In this document: piece by piece, positions 11,087-21,284 of the stretch
How the letters are laid out: the number at the start of each line of letters is the position of its first letter
Position numbering within the stretch: position 1 is the stretch's first letter
DNA from: Linanthus parryae
Taxonomy: Eukaryota > Streptophyta > Magnoliopsida > Ericales > Polemoniaceae
Assembly (NCBI GenBank): GCA_023055425.1
Contig: JALGPY010000005.1
Span: forward strand, 89,073,495-89,137,494
Direction: 5' to 3'
DNA: 64,000 bases
Notes under the pieces: model-generated
What the model was told of the DNA's origin: nothing
What the model saw: only the letters and a program-made list of their open reading frames with translations
The model's database searches: none
Translations under genes and position numbers: made by a program

Positions 11087-12758
11087 TTAAGAAGAAAGCC
11101 CAGCAGGCGAACTTGGAACCAAGTACAAGTGATTCTTCCTTCTAGCAGTTACACCATTGGTCTCGTCCATGTCTAGATCGGCGGAGTTCATGCCGTTAGG
11201 GAGTTTCCAGTCGAAGTGGTACAGTAACTTAGCCAATCCAAGCTCAACCACCGATACACCATATGATATCCCTGGGCATATCCTCCTTCCCGCCCCAAAT
11301 GGAATATACTCAAAGTTTGATCCAGTAAACTTAATGGGACTGTTCTCAAATCTTTCTGGTATGAAACTCTCGGCATCATCCCCCCAAGTATCAGGGTCTC
11401 TTCCTAGAGCCCATGCGTTAACAATAACTTTTATTTTCATGGGTAGTACATATCCACCAATCTCACATACCTCTCTGCACTCTCTGGGAAGGAGTAGAGG
11501 AGATGGAGGATGCAGTCGGAGTGTTTCCTTTATCACAAGCTTTAGATAACTTAACTTTTCAATATCAGCCTCGTAGATGGTCTTGTTTTTCTCCCCAACT
11601 TGTCTCACCTCTGCTTGCGCTTTCTGCATCACCCTCGGGTTTTTAATCATTTCAGTAAAGGCCCATTCCATGGCGGTTGAACCAGTTTCGCCGCCGCCGG
11701 CAAACATTTCCTGTGAACCATTATCATCAATTTTTTTTTTATATATATATATACGAAAAAATAAATAAATTAATAATAAGATAAAAGTATGGACCAGCTG
11801 GGTTGTTAGATTTTCTCACCAACAGGATAGCTTTGATGTTTTTGTCTTTTATTGGAAACTCAAGACCTCCGTCTTGCTGTAACCGGACAAGAACATGAAG
11901 CAGAGTTTCTTCTTTGCTGCTGTTTTGGGTGGTGTTCAACAACCTGTAGTGTTGTTGACGCTCGTAGATGATTTTATCTAGAACATCATCAGCTTTCTTC
12001 TGCATCATAACTAATTTGCGCTTGGTTCCAGTAATAACACTTAGGAACTTAAGTGAGGGGAAAACATCAGCCAGCATGACTGCTCCCAGATAGTCTAACT
12101 GCTCCCTTATCAAATCCATCAATTCTTCCTGGCCATGGAAAAACTTTCCTATTGCTGTTCTACAAGTTACATTACTTGATAATGAAAACACTTTGTCGGT
12201 CAGATTAATCAAAGATCCTTTTGGTGCTCCCAACTTAATTGTTTTAATCATATCTGAAGCCTCTTCTTCACGTATGGAACAAAATTGACTGACCTTTTTA
12301 TTACTCAAGAGCTCCGATGTGATAATCTTACGCATCTGTCTCCAATAGCCACCGTATGGAGCCAAACCTATGTCGTGTTTGTTGTAGAACATATATTCCC
12401 CTGCAAAGAATTCAGGCCTATCTGCAAGGGCAACATCATGAGTGGTCATTACCTCTTTTGCTAGGCGAGGTGATGATATGATGATGGCGGAAACTTCACC
12501 CAGCTTTAGGTGCATGATTGGCCCATGCTCTCTTGATAGGTTCCGAAAGGCACACCACGGGAGTGAACCGACGAGCTGGTGCAGGTTTCCGATTACCGGT
12601 AGCTTCCGAGGACCGGGGGGTAGTATTGGTGGATCTCCTTCATTATGATTTTCACGTTTTGAGAATCCTTTCTTCATCACCTGCAGAGTGAAGAAGGAAA
12701 ACAAGAACACAGCCGTCACCAGGACAGTGGCGACGAAAGGGAGGAAGGAGGACTCCAT
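11087..12758 (-). CDS. Cytochrome P450, CYP71 clan (CYP71D-like), intact two-exon gene
   Basis: Exon 1 is 12758-11820 and exon 2 is 11710-11087, with a 109-base phase-0 intron (GTGAGA...TTCACAG). The spliced product is about 520 residues, normal for the family. It starts MESSFLPFVATVLVTAVFLF, a hydrophobic ER anchor, followed by the proline hinge PPILPPGPRKLPVIGNLHQL. In order come the I-helix oxygen-activation motif AGGGETGST at the start of exon 2, the K-helix ETLR, the PERF motif (FIPERF), and the heme loop PFGAGRRICPG with the cysteine ligand. All P450 landmarks are present and no lesion is visible. An upstream in-frame ATG (12854) adds 32 residues before the anchor and is less likely. 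CYP71D enzymes commonly hydroxylate terpenoids or flavonoids in specialised metabolism; substrate cannot be read from sequence. No terpene synthase or other pathway gene is nearby. Confidence 0.93.
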
Positions 12759-12966
12759 CTCACATATGTTTGTTGACAAATAATAGAACTGACAAGTGAG
12801 AACGACTGGCTCCATTGGCAGTACCACATGTCTACTTTTAAAGCCTTTCATCATCGCTGCCCAAATTTTTATTTCGAGAAATGATCTGATCTAGTTTCAA
12901 CACTTTGTTTTCCTTTTCTAAAAAAAAAAAAAAATTGTTTCCAGCCCGCCCACGTGAGATTGTTAG

Positions 12967-13228
12967 TACCAGTCCGTCCGAGCTCTTTCTTCCCATCTGA
13001 CTTTTTTGAATCGTATCTGGGTCATTTTGACTGGGTGATTTGGATAGTAAAATGATACGATTTGTTGATAATTTTTTCACCATATTATAAAGCAACTTTT
13101 ACTCTACAACACCATGAAAAAATTATTAAAAAATCATATTATTTTCCTATCCAAATCACCCGGTCAAAATGACCCACTGAATAGTGACAAAAGCCAAATT
13201 GAGAAGAAAAAGCTGGGACAGACTGGTA
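12967..13228. mobile_element. Stowaway MITE, copy 2 (upstream of the P450)
   Basis: The element is 12969-13226, flanked by TA on both sides. Its ends CCAGTCCGTCC and GGGACAGACTGG are near-inverted repeats, and it is similar throughout to the copy at 7673. Its near end is only about 210 bases upstream of the P450 start codon, so it lies in the probable promoter region. Confidence 0.8.
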
Positions 13229-13280
13229 TGTTTTTTGATACGAAAAATATCTATAATAAATTACTAGAGAAGCAGTTACT

Positions 13281-13414
13281 AAGAAAACAATTAGAGCAGT
13301 TAGGGTGGTAGCTCAAGTGGTAGAGCGTTGGAAGCCCGTGCATGAAGTCCCGGGTTCAAACCTGGTTGATGACAAAAACAATTTTCTCAAGAAAAGAAAA
13401 GAAAACAATTAGAG
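13281..13414 (+). mobile_element. Very short tRNA-derived SINE or retroposed tRNA with 16-bp target duplication
   Basis: A 102-base insert (13297-13398) is flanked by perfect copies of AAGAAAACAATTAGAG (13281-13296 and 13399-13414). It contains an A-box-like TAGCTCAAGTGGTAGAGC and a B-box GGTTCAAACC about 40 bases apart, the RNA polymerase III internal promoter of a tRNA, and then an A-rich tail (AAGAAAAGAA). The 3' acceptor half does not close into a proper cloverleaf, so it is not a functional tRNA gene. The long target duplication and A-rich end indicate LINE-mediated retroposition. Confidence 0.75.
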
Positions 13415-13900
13415 AGCAAAGTAAGCACACTTAGGCTCTGTTTGGTTCGCAGTAAAATGTTTTACAAGGGAAAATATTTTACGCGTAAAATGTTTTGTGT
13501 GAAAAAACTTTCCCTGCAATTATTTTCTTGTGTTTGGTTGACTCTTGCCAAAACAGTTGGCCGTGACGGAAATGGCAGTGATGGGTGGCGGTGAAGGTGG
13601 GTGGCAGTGATGGGTCGCGGTGGAGGTAGGTGGTAGTCGTGGTGGAGGTGTTGGTATGAGTTGTTGTGCTCCTCCACTCTCCGGAAAATGGCTTACGGAT
13701 TTGAAATGTGTAAATCATTTTACATCATTTGAGGGAAAACATTTTACAGGAAAACATTGTACTTCCAACCAAACAACACCAAAACACCGAAACAAAGGGA
13801 AAACATTTTACAGGAAAATGTTTTACTACCAACCAAACGGAGCCTTAATGAACAACCCCAGTTAGAGAGCAAAGTAAGCACGCTTAATGAACAACCCCAC
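13415..13900. repeat. Host tandem duplication split by a MITE
   Basis: The phrase AGAGAGCAAAGTAAGCAC-CTTAATGAACAACCCCA occurs once intact at 13864-13899 and once split: AGAGAGCAAAGTAAGCACAC at 13411-13430, then the MITE, then TTAATGAACAACCCCA after it. A local tandem duplication therefore predates the insertion at 13434. Confidence 0.7.
13431..13847. mobile_element. Tourist-like (PIF/Harbinger type) MITE, copy 1
   Basis: The element is 13434-13844 (411 bases), flanked by TTA on both sides. Its ends GGCTCTGTTTGGTT and AACCAAACGGAGCC are inverted repeats, and long subterminal inverted arms contain AAAATGTTTTAC/GTAAAACATTTT. The GC-rich centre (about 13560-13680) has GGTGG-type repeats. A second copy lies at 15238-15630 in the opposite orientation. 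Confidence 0.82.
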
Positions 13901-13911
13901 TACGATATTTT

Positions 13912-13945
13912 ACTAGTCGTTAACCCGCGTCATGCACGGGTTTTC
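13912..13945 (-). mobile_element. Candidate Helitron 3' terminus (minus strand)
   Basis: On the minus strand the sequence reads CCCGTGCATGACGCGGG, a GC-rich hairpin, then TTAACGA, then CTAG followed by T. This is the canonical Helitron 3' arrangement. The rest of such an element would extend rightwards on the plus-strand map, but I could not find its TC terminus. Confidence 0.45.
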
Positions 13946-14460
13946 TGGAATGAACAATCTCAAAATCATGGTAAGTAAAACTAAACTTCAATAGTGATTG
14001 TGATAGCTATAATGAAAATAATTTTCTTTTAGTAATGAATTTATAACCTTATATAATTTGAATATAACATTGCATGCGAAATGACATTACACTTCCATTA
14101 GTATAATTTTGGTTTATTAATCATACGTGCTCTTGTAAATTAAAGGGAATGTGAAATAAAAAATAGGTATACATTTTACTTGTTAGCAGATAAAAATATT
14201 GTACACCTTCATATTACTTCATTTGCATGAAATAAGTTGCAAAATGATCATTATAAAAGTTGTTGTTACAAATAATTTTTTAAATTAAATAGGGGTAACA
14301 ATGAAACTTAATATTTTTTATTTAGAACCTAAATAATAGTAGATTTGTTTTGAAAAATTGTTTTTAATAAAGAATTTGAATGCTTTGAACGGGTCATATG
14401 CGATTGGGTAAGCAAATGGTCTAGTTCAATAAAATAATTACTTTTCACTCTTAATTTTTT

Positions 14461-14500
<40 letters not shown>

Positions 14501-14594
14501 TTTAAGGTATGTTAATATTTTATCACATTATAAATATTTTAAGTAATATTTCAGGGATTCAATTTCATCGTTGTATATGTTTTACCTTTATTTA
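13946..14594. other. AT-rich non-coding DNA with a (TAA)n microsatellite
   Basis: No gene. The stretch is very AT-rich. From 14462 to about 14502 it is an uninterrupted run of about 13 ATA/TAA triplets, a microsatellite. It may be the body of the Helitron proposed at 13912. Confidence 0.6.
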
Positions 14595-14865
14595 CTCCAC
14601 GTCTCTTAACGCGTACTTCATCTGCTTCACATTTATCTTCCCAATAGACATTTTTCACCCGTAACCCTTTCACTTTGACATAATAATTTCGATAGCAAAA
14701 CGATGTAAATTTTTATAATCTTTTTATAGTGTTGTGTAGAGCAAAATTTACTCTACAACACCATGTAAAGATCACCAAATGCTTGCATTGTTTTGCTACT
14801 CAAATTGACCTGGTGAATAATGAGAAAAAGTAAACTGAAAAGATAAAGAAGAGACAGAGGAAGTA
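14593..14865. mobile_element. Stowaway MITE, copy 3 (degenerate)
   Basis: The element is 14595-14863 with TA at each side. Its ends CTCCACGTCTC and GAGACAGAGGAAG are imperfect inverted repeats resembling the classic Stowaway end. The centre retains GTTGTGTAGAGCAAAATTTACTCTACAACACCATG, the family's internal palindrome, split here between two arms. It is older than the other copies. Confidence 0.7.
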
Positions 14866-15234
14866 TTATTGAAATAGTAAAAAAAAACAACTATTTATCT
14901 GCTCTTACATTCTTAAATAAAGATACTTTATTTTTAAGATTGTGGATATTTCACATATACTAATTCACAATTTCATAATTCATTAACTTTCAAACCTATT
15001 TTAATTTACTGCTTAATATTTTTAAGTCCATATTCATTACAAAGTTATAATTTTTTATTTATAGTAGTAACAGAATACAATGCACAGGTTTCTCCAAAAA
15101 GAAACTATGGACACTAAAGTCGGGTAAGTAGAAAAATATATTTTTAAGTTGCTCAAACTCCAATCTAATGTAATTTTCTTAATATAATTTTTTTTTTAAA
15201 AGAGTTAACAGAAATATATAATAAGAAATTAAAT

Positions 15235-15633
15235 TTAGGCTCCGTTTGGTTGGTGGTAAAACATTTTCCTGTAAAATGTTTTCCCTTGTTTTGGTGTTTT
15301 GGTGCTGTTTGGTTGGAAGTAAAATGTTTTCCTGTAAAATGTTTTCCCTCAAACGATGTAAAATGATTTACACATTTCAAATCCGTAAGCCATTTTCCGG
15401 AGAGTGAAGGAGCACAATAACTCGTACTAACACCACCACCACTACCACCTACCCTCTCCGCCACCCACCTTCACCGCCACCCATCACTGCCATTTCCGTG
15501 ACGGCCCATTGTTTTGGCAAGAGCCAACGAAACACGAGAAAATAAGTGCAGGGAAAGTTTTTTACACAAAACATTTTACACGTAAAATATTTTTCCTTGT
15601 AAAACATTTTACCGCGAACCAAACAGAGCCTTA
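15235..15633. mobile_element. Tourist-like MITE, copy 2 (inverted)
   Basis: The element is 15238-15630 (393 bases), flanked by TTA. Its ends are GGCTCCGTTTGGTT and AACCAAACAGAGCC. Its sequence is the reverse orientation of the copy at 13434, sharing the TCCGGAGAGTG and ACACAAAACATTTTAC blocks. Open frames inside are repeat-derived, not genes. Confidence 0.82.
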
Positions 15634-16079
15634 GATGCGCTGAGTGAGCGGCAATTTAACTGTTAAACAAAGGCTTGCATAAATAAGGATACAATTTTTA
15701 CATTTTAATATTCAGTTTCTTAAAATAAACGCTTCATACTTAATGTAAGTAAATATTTTCATAACATGTTATTTTTTACTTAAAGTATGCCATCTATAAA
15801 ATTATTTCACTTATCGTCAAGTGTACTATTTACATAAAAAATTAGAATGTATATTTTTCTATTCTTACTTTTCCCAAGAAAACATTGTTTCCAAAATTTT
15901 GGACAACCGATCTATAGTAGTTTTGTTACTTTTTGCTGTCATAAAAAATATATGTAAGTTCACAGTTTGTTTTAAAGGCTTGAAAAACTTGTTTCCAGGC
16001 CTTGAAACTGAAGAGCATGAACTGAGGGGGAATTATTACTCCAATGCTTTTCTAAACCCCTGCACTTGAACATAATGTA
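15634..16079. other. AT-rich non-coding DNA at the edge of the retrotransposon cluster
   Basis: No gene is seen. Near 15975-16010 occur AAGGCTTGAAA and CCAGGCCTTGAAAC, motifs of the copia family described below, followed by a GAGGGGGAATT purine run (about 16025). Remnants of that family may therefore begin here. Confidence 0.4.
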
Positions 16080-17535
16080 TTAGATGATGAAAGACAAATT
16101 AATTATGGGTTTTAACATGCATTGATCTCATTATTTTCCTAAGTTATTTTGCAGGAACTGTTAACTAATTATTTGTATGCAGGTTTGGTAAGTTTCCTAT
16201 TTGCATATGCAAGTTTTGGTAAGTTTCCTTATTTGCAGAGATGTATAAGTGGCAATCAATGTCTGCAGATTCAGTGCTATTGTTAATAAAGGTTGTCTGA
16301 ACATTCCTTAAGCTTGCAGATGAAAGATCAGATCAAAATCAAGTCAGAAAAGCAAGCAACTAGCCGTTAGAATCAAGTAGTTGAGAGTCAAAGATATGCT
16401 GCATTTTTTTAGGGATTCTTGTTTGAAGGTTGGTACATATTTTGCAATTCAAATCAGCAGAATAACAAGAGAACAGAGAGAGATTCACTAACACGGAGCA
16501 TTACAGAGACTCTAACACTCTCACATGATTGACAAGCAACACTGAAGAAGATCAAACACTCACGCAATCCATTTAAGTCCCCCGAAGAACACTTCAAGCT
16601 TCACAGGTTTACTGTTCTACAGTGTTCTTCACTTGATCTTAATTTGTATATCTTTTATGTTATACCTTTTTTATCATTTTTTCTCGTGAGTTGTTCAATA
16701 GGAACAACAGAGAATTCTTATTTTATTAGTTAGATAGAGTAGGTACTAGATAGGTTAGGAAGAACAACAGACTCCAAAGAGTAAGGCAATTCTTTGGTTC
16801 TGATATCTAGGGCTTCACTTTTGATAAATAAGAATCTTGTTGAAATTCTGAAGGGATTTGATCCCTCAGGCAGAGAGGTAGGTGATTGAGGACTGAACTC
16901 CGCAAAGTCATTGTGTTTCGTGCCTTTACATATCAGTTCTTTACTTGTCTTGTTAACTGCTACAAAATATACTTTTGTTCAAAGCCTTGAAAGACTTTTC
17001 AAGGCATTGAAAACTATCAGTAACTTTTTCTTTGTCTGTTTTGATTTCAAAGGATTGAAACAGAGTTCAAGGCCTTGAAATACTTTTAGCTCTTAACACT
17101 TTGTTTAAAACCACACTTTTAGCAAAAGTTGCCATACTCTATTCAACCTCCCCTTCTAGAGTATTTTATCATGTATTTTCATACCTAAATACAACAATCA
17201 ATTGGTATCAGACCTTTTATTAGTGTACAAATCTAACAATCTTGTGATCATGAGTATTGTAGGTGATTGTGGTTTCTCACAGGGAAGAGCTGCCAACAGA
17301 CCTCCTTTGTTCTGTGGAGACAACTTTGTACACTAGAAAGCCTTAACAAAATTTTTTATAATTGATTAGGACATTGAACCGTGGGCCAGTATCCAGAATG
17401 GTCCTCACAGAAAAGAATGGGATTAGAACTCCTAAACATGAAAGCTCTCTCTACTTCTGAATTAAAAACATCATTCTAAGAAGTACAGAGCTATGAATCT
17501 CTTATATTGTGGTTGTGGTAGGAGTGTTAGGTAGA
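16080..17535 (+). mobile_element. Copia element D remnant: LTR, primer site and broken gag start
   Basis: The LTR-like region ends ACAACAATCA at 17200 and is followed by TGGTATCAGACC (17203-17214), a primer site one base off the tRNA-Met match. The LTR shares phrases with elements B and C (GATCCCTCAGGCAGAGA; CTATTCAACCTCCCCTTCTAGA). The gag then starts ATGAGTATTGTAGGTGAT at 17250, with SQGRAANRPPLFCGDNFV, but reaches a stop within 30 codons and degenerates by about 17530. The left limit is approximate. Confidence 0.65.
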
Positions 17536-17934
17536 AATAATTATTCATTGGCCAGTTTCAGGGCTTCACTCTTAGGAGGGTGATTACTAGTGTCACACCT
17601 CTTTGGAAGGTATAGAAAATTGGCAAACTCAGAGTGACCTAATTCCATATTAGTGCCAGCAAATTTGGTTTGAATCACAAGATTCACAATTTTTCTTGAG
17701 TTGTTTTATGTTTAGGTAGAAGAATCTAGTGAATCTGGGGTAGGCTATCTCTGGAGGGTTTAGAACAAACTAAAGAGAGCTTTTCTTCAGCATCTTAATG
17801 CACTCTAGATTCATACTATTCAACATGAGACACTGACCATACTACAGTAAGCAACTGATCTAGAGGCAAACCCATTTGGCCACTGGCCTCTAGCAACATT
17901 TGTAATAAACCACTTGTTGTCAATGGCATATTTC
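17536..17934. other. Degenerate retrotransposon-derived DNA between remnants D and E
   Basis: No readable domain. It lies between the plus-strand gag of D and the minus-strand remnants of E, and probably consists of decayed sequence of one of them. Confidence 0.4.
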
Positions 17935-18267
17935 TTACCAGTGGATTTCTTCTTTTCTGAATAGATCTGCAGTTCATTCTCAATTTTCTCCTCTGGCTTA
18001 TCCTCTGTTACTTCCTGCTTTAGTAGGCTTCTTCTTCATCTTCTTAGGGCCAACAATCTATTTTTCAGGAACAGATTCAACTTCCTTCATCTTCATTTTC
18101 TTGATGGAAGTGGGGGTCTGATCTTTCTTTGTCTTCTTCTTGGGAGGAGGAGGGACAACTTATTCAACACTTGAAGTTCTTGAACTGGAATAACCACTAA
18201 TGGTCTGAACCTGTTCCTCAGTAGTCTTTCTTTTCTTCTCTGTAGCAACCTTTGAGCCACCAACCAT
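17935..18267 (-). pseudogene. Element E: remnant of the extra copia ORF (N-terminal lysine-rich part)
   Basis: The minus strand from ATG at 18267 reads a Lys/Ser/Thr-rich stretch (MVGGSKVATEKKRKTTEEQ, later PPPPKKKTKKDQTPTSIKKM) with stops. By composition and position, downstream of the RNase H remnant of the same strand, it corresponds to the N-terminus of the extra ORF at 26827-25031 in element B. The transposon-protein core is not present. Confidence 0.5.
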
Positions 18268-18719
18268 ATTGATTCTGTCAGAGGCTGTTCTAGTGCTCAA
18301 TAAGGTTTGGGGTAAATAAGAGAAAGGTAATAGAGATACGAAGGAGAGAAAGAGAACAAGAAAAATACTAAAGAGTTTCAGTTTGAAAAGGAAACCAAAT
18401 ATGTTTCTAATCTATTGAAGATCTGGAAAATAAAAAAGATTCAAAATTTGTGTGTGCCGTTGGAGGTAAATAATATAATACTACTAGAAAGATAACACCC
18501 AACATCGTAAGATCCATAATTATTGACTAACTAGTATGTAGTCATATTTTTAAGGATTTGGAAAGTATTTCAATTCCTTGAAAAGCTGTCTTGCACAAGC
18601 ATATAAAATCAAACATTTGAAAAGATTTTCAAGGCTTTGAAAATTAGTTTGAAACTTTGAAGCACATAACACTTACCCTGTACTTACCTGATACTCTAAA
18701 CCAATACTTCTTTATTTAG

Positions 18720-20166
18720 CATGCCCAATTCTAATCTCAAGGATGAGAATCTTTCACCGGGAAGTGGTTTAGTGAAGATTTATGCAAATTGCATGTTAGA
18801 AGAAACAAATTCAAGAGCAATATCACCTTTTTCAGCATGATCTCTGGTGAAGTGATGTCTAACATTAATGTGTTTAGTTCTTGAATGCTGAACTGGATTC
18901 CTTGTGATTGATATTGCACTTGTATTGTCACACTTAATAGGTATATCTCTGAACTCAAATCCAAGGTCTCTCATTTGTTGTGCTATCCATAACACTTGTG
19001 AACAGCAAGCTCCAGCTGCTATGTATTGAGCTTTTGCTGTTGATAGTGAAACTGAGTTTTGCTTCTTTGAATGCCAGCTGATTATTGATGATCCTAGAAT
19101 TGACAGCATCCTGATGTACTCTTTCTATCAACCTTATATCCTGAAAAGTCAGCATCTGAGTAGCCACACAAAGAGAAATTAGATTGTTTAGGATACCAAA
19201 GACCTAAATCTTTGGTACCATTGGGATATCTAAAAATTCTTTTAACAAGAGTCAAGTGTGATTCATTAGGATCAGCTTGAAATCTAGCACACATACAAAC
19301 AGTTAACATGATATCTGGTCTTCTAGCTGTGAGATATAGTAATGATCAAATCATACCTCTATACTCTTTCACATTCACACTCTTACCATATTCATCTTTG
19401 TCTAAAGACAATATGGAACTCATGGGGATCTGGATTTCTTTGGATGGAGACATATTATATTTGCTCAGCAAGTCTCTTGTGTACTTGCTTTGATGTAGAA
19501 ATATGTCTTTCTTCATCTGATAAATTTGAAGTCCAAGAAATAAGTTCAACTCTCCCATCAAGCTCATTTCAAATTCCCTGCTCATAAGACTTCTTCTTGA
19601 TTGTAGCCTTGAGCTACCAATCTAGCTGTGTGTCTGATTACCTTCCCATTCTCATCTAGCTTGTTTTTGAATACCCATCTGGTGCCAATAAAAGACTGAT
19701 TTCTTGATGGAGGAACTAGATTCCATACCTTGTTCCTTTCAAACTCATTGAGTTAATTTGCATAGCTATGATCCAGTCTGCTTCTTGTAATGCTTCCTCC
19801 ACAGCTTTAGGTTCTAAAAGAGAAATAAAAGCATTAAAAGCACATAGATTTTTCAACTGTGACATGGTTTGTGTACCAAAGGTTGGATCATAAATAATGT
19901 TATCATCAAGATGAGATGATAGATATTTAAATCTCTTCCTTGGTGTCCAAGGTTCGAGCTCTCCAATTTCTTTTTCAAGTCTTTGAGAACTTGAAGAAGT
20001 AGTTTGATCTATTGTCTTCTCTGGAGATCTTGTTTCAAGGCCTTGAAACTTCCTTCTTTATTCCTGCAAGTTTTCCTTGGAACCTGTTGAGGACTTTTCT
20101 TCATATCTGAATCATGCTTTTTCAGATTAAGATATGCAAAACCGTCACTCATAGAGCCATCATAGA
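18720..20166 (-). pseudogene. Element E: copia integrase-end, RT and RNase H remnant
   Basis: Reading the minus strand from 20166, acidic linker and RT N-terminal sequence (EEALQEADWIIAMQ) is followed by TRWVFKNKLDENGKVI-type RT. The RT catalytic core with YVDD is missing near 19590-19600, where a deletion joins it to REFEMSLMGELNLFLGLQIYQMKK. Then come CARFQADPNESHLTLVKRIF, SGYKVDRKSTSGCCQF and RNase H (SWHSKKQNSVSLSTAKAQYIAAGACCSQVLW; CDNTSAIS). Several frameshifts divide it. The right edge is cut by the LTR of element C, so E is older than C. Confidence 0.85.
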
Positions 20167-21233
20167 TGATAGATGAGAATCTCTTTGGTGTTAGTATGTG
20201 GATATATACAAATAAAGAGCTTTGATTCATTGATGATGAAAGCCAGAAACACATGTGTCAATGCTTCAAAGCTTTGAGACACTGTTGGTTGCCTTATATG
20301 CTCTTAACTGTTCTATATTTTGCAGGTCTTTAAGTTGGTGTTTGGAATGATTGTTTTATTCTCTATGATGTTCTGCATATGCTATGGAATCATGTTTTTA
20401 TTGGTACAACACAATGTTCATGAATGAGTTGGATTGATAATCCAAGTTCATTGTGATCAACTAGCAGTCAAAGCTTCAAAGCTTTGAGAGTTTCTGAATA
20501 CTTTTTACTGCTAAGTTTATCTAACCAGATCTGTGTATGCAAGTCAATTTATTTAGATTTATAATGTGCCATTGACTTATACTATGCTATTAATACTTGT
20601 TCTATAATGGTTATTTGGTCTATCAATTTAATTGGATGAACAAAATATTTTTATTATCAGACAAAACTTAGCCTAATTTCTTCATGAACTGTTAGCATAA
20701 TGCTAATCTGATCTTAATGCTAGTTTGTCTGGATATTATTTGATTTTGTTTGTTGAGTGTATGCAGGGTTGTTGGGCGTTCTAACGTCCACGAATAAATC
20801 AGATAGCTATCCAAGCATAGATGTTGAAAGAAGCATATCATGGGAGATGATTTTTAGGCATTCAGTTCCTAAAACTCTCTGGTTGTTGCAGGCTGTTATT
20901 TAAGAGATAAGTACTTTGAATTTCAAATGGAGACAGATAAGGAGAGCCTGATCAACGTAAGAATTGAAGAGTGCTACAAACAGGAGAGATCTGATCACTC
21001 AATATTTCTATTCATCAGGCCATTAACACTGCAGAAGCAAGATCATTCATCAGAGATTGAAGAACACTTCCAAGCTTTATTGCTTATTTCTATTCTGTGT
21101 TCTTTACACTTGTACTAAACTTGTATTATCATTTTGTGTTCTCACACCTCAAAAACTTATAAGTTTACTCTATTCAACCCGTCCCTTCAAGAGTATTTAG
21201 ATCCTATTTATATACTTAGATTAAAAACTTTCA
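20167..21233 (+). repeat. 5' LTR of element C
   Basis: It begins TGATAGATGAGAATC and ends AAAAACTTTCA just before the primer site. It contains GCTTCAAAGCTTTGAGA palindromes (near 20256 and 20467) and the conserved CTCTATTCAACCCGTCCCTTC block near its end. The 3' LTR start at 61756 (TGATAGATAAGAAGC) confirms the left edge. Confidence 0.82.
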
Positions 21234-21235
21234 AT

Positions 21236-21247
21236 TGGTATCAGAGC
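21236..21247 (+). other. Primer binding site of element C
   Basis: TGGTATCAGAGC, the initiator tRNA-Met complement, is two bases after the LTR. Confidence 0.88.
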
Positions 21248-21284
21248 TTGGGTCACTATTTAAGCATCAAACAATATTGTGACA

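Noticed and set aside
12759..12854. Upstream in-frame ATG of the P450 as the true start
   Set aside because: It would put 32 polar residues before the hydrophobic ER anchor, which is atypical for CYP71-clan proteins; the ATG at 12758 gives the usual length and layout.
13297..13370. A functional tRNA gene
   Set aside because: A and B boxes are present, but no proper anticodon arm or acceptor stem closes, and the insert has a target duplication and A-rich tail typical of retroposition.
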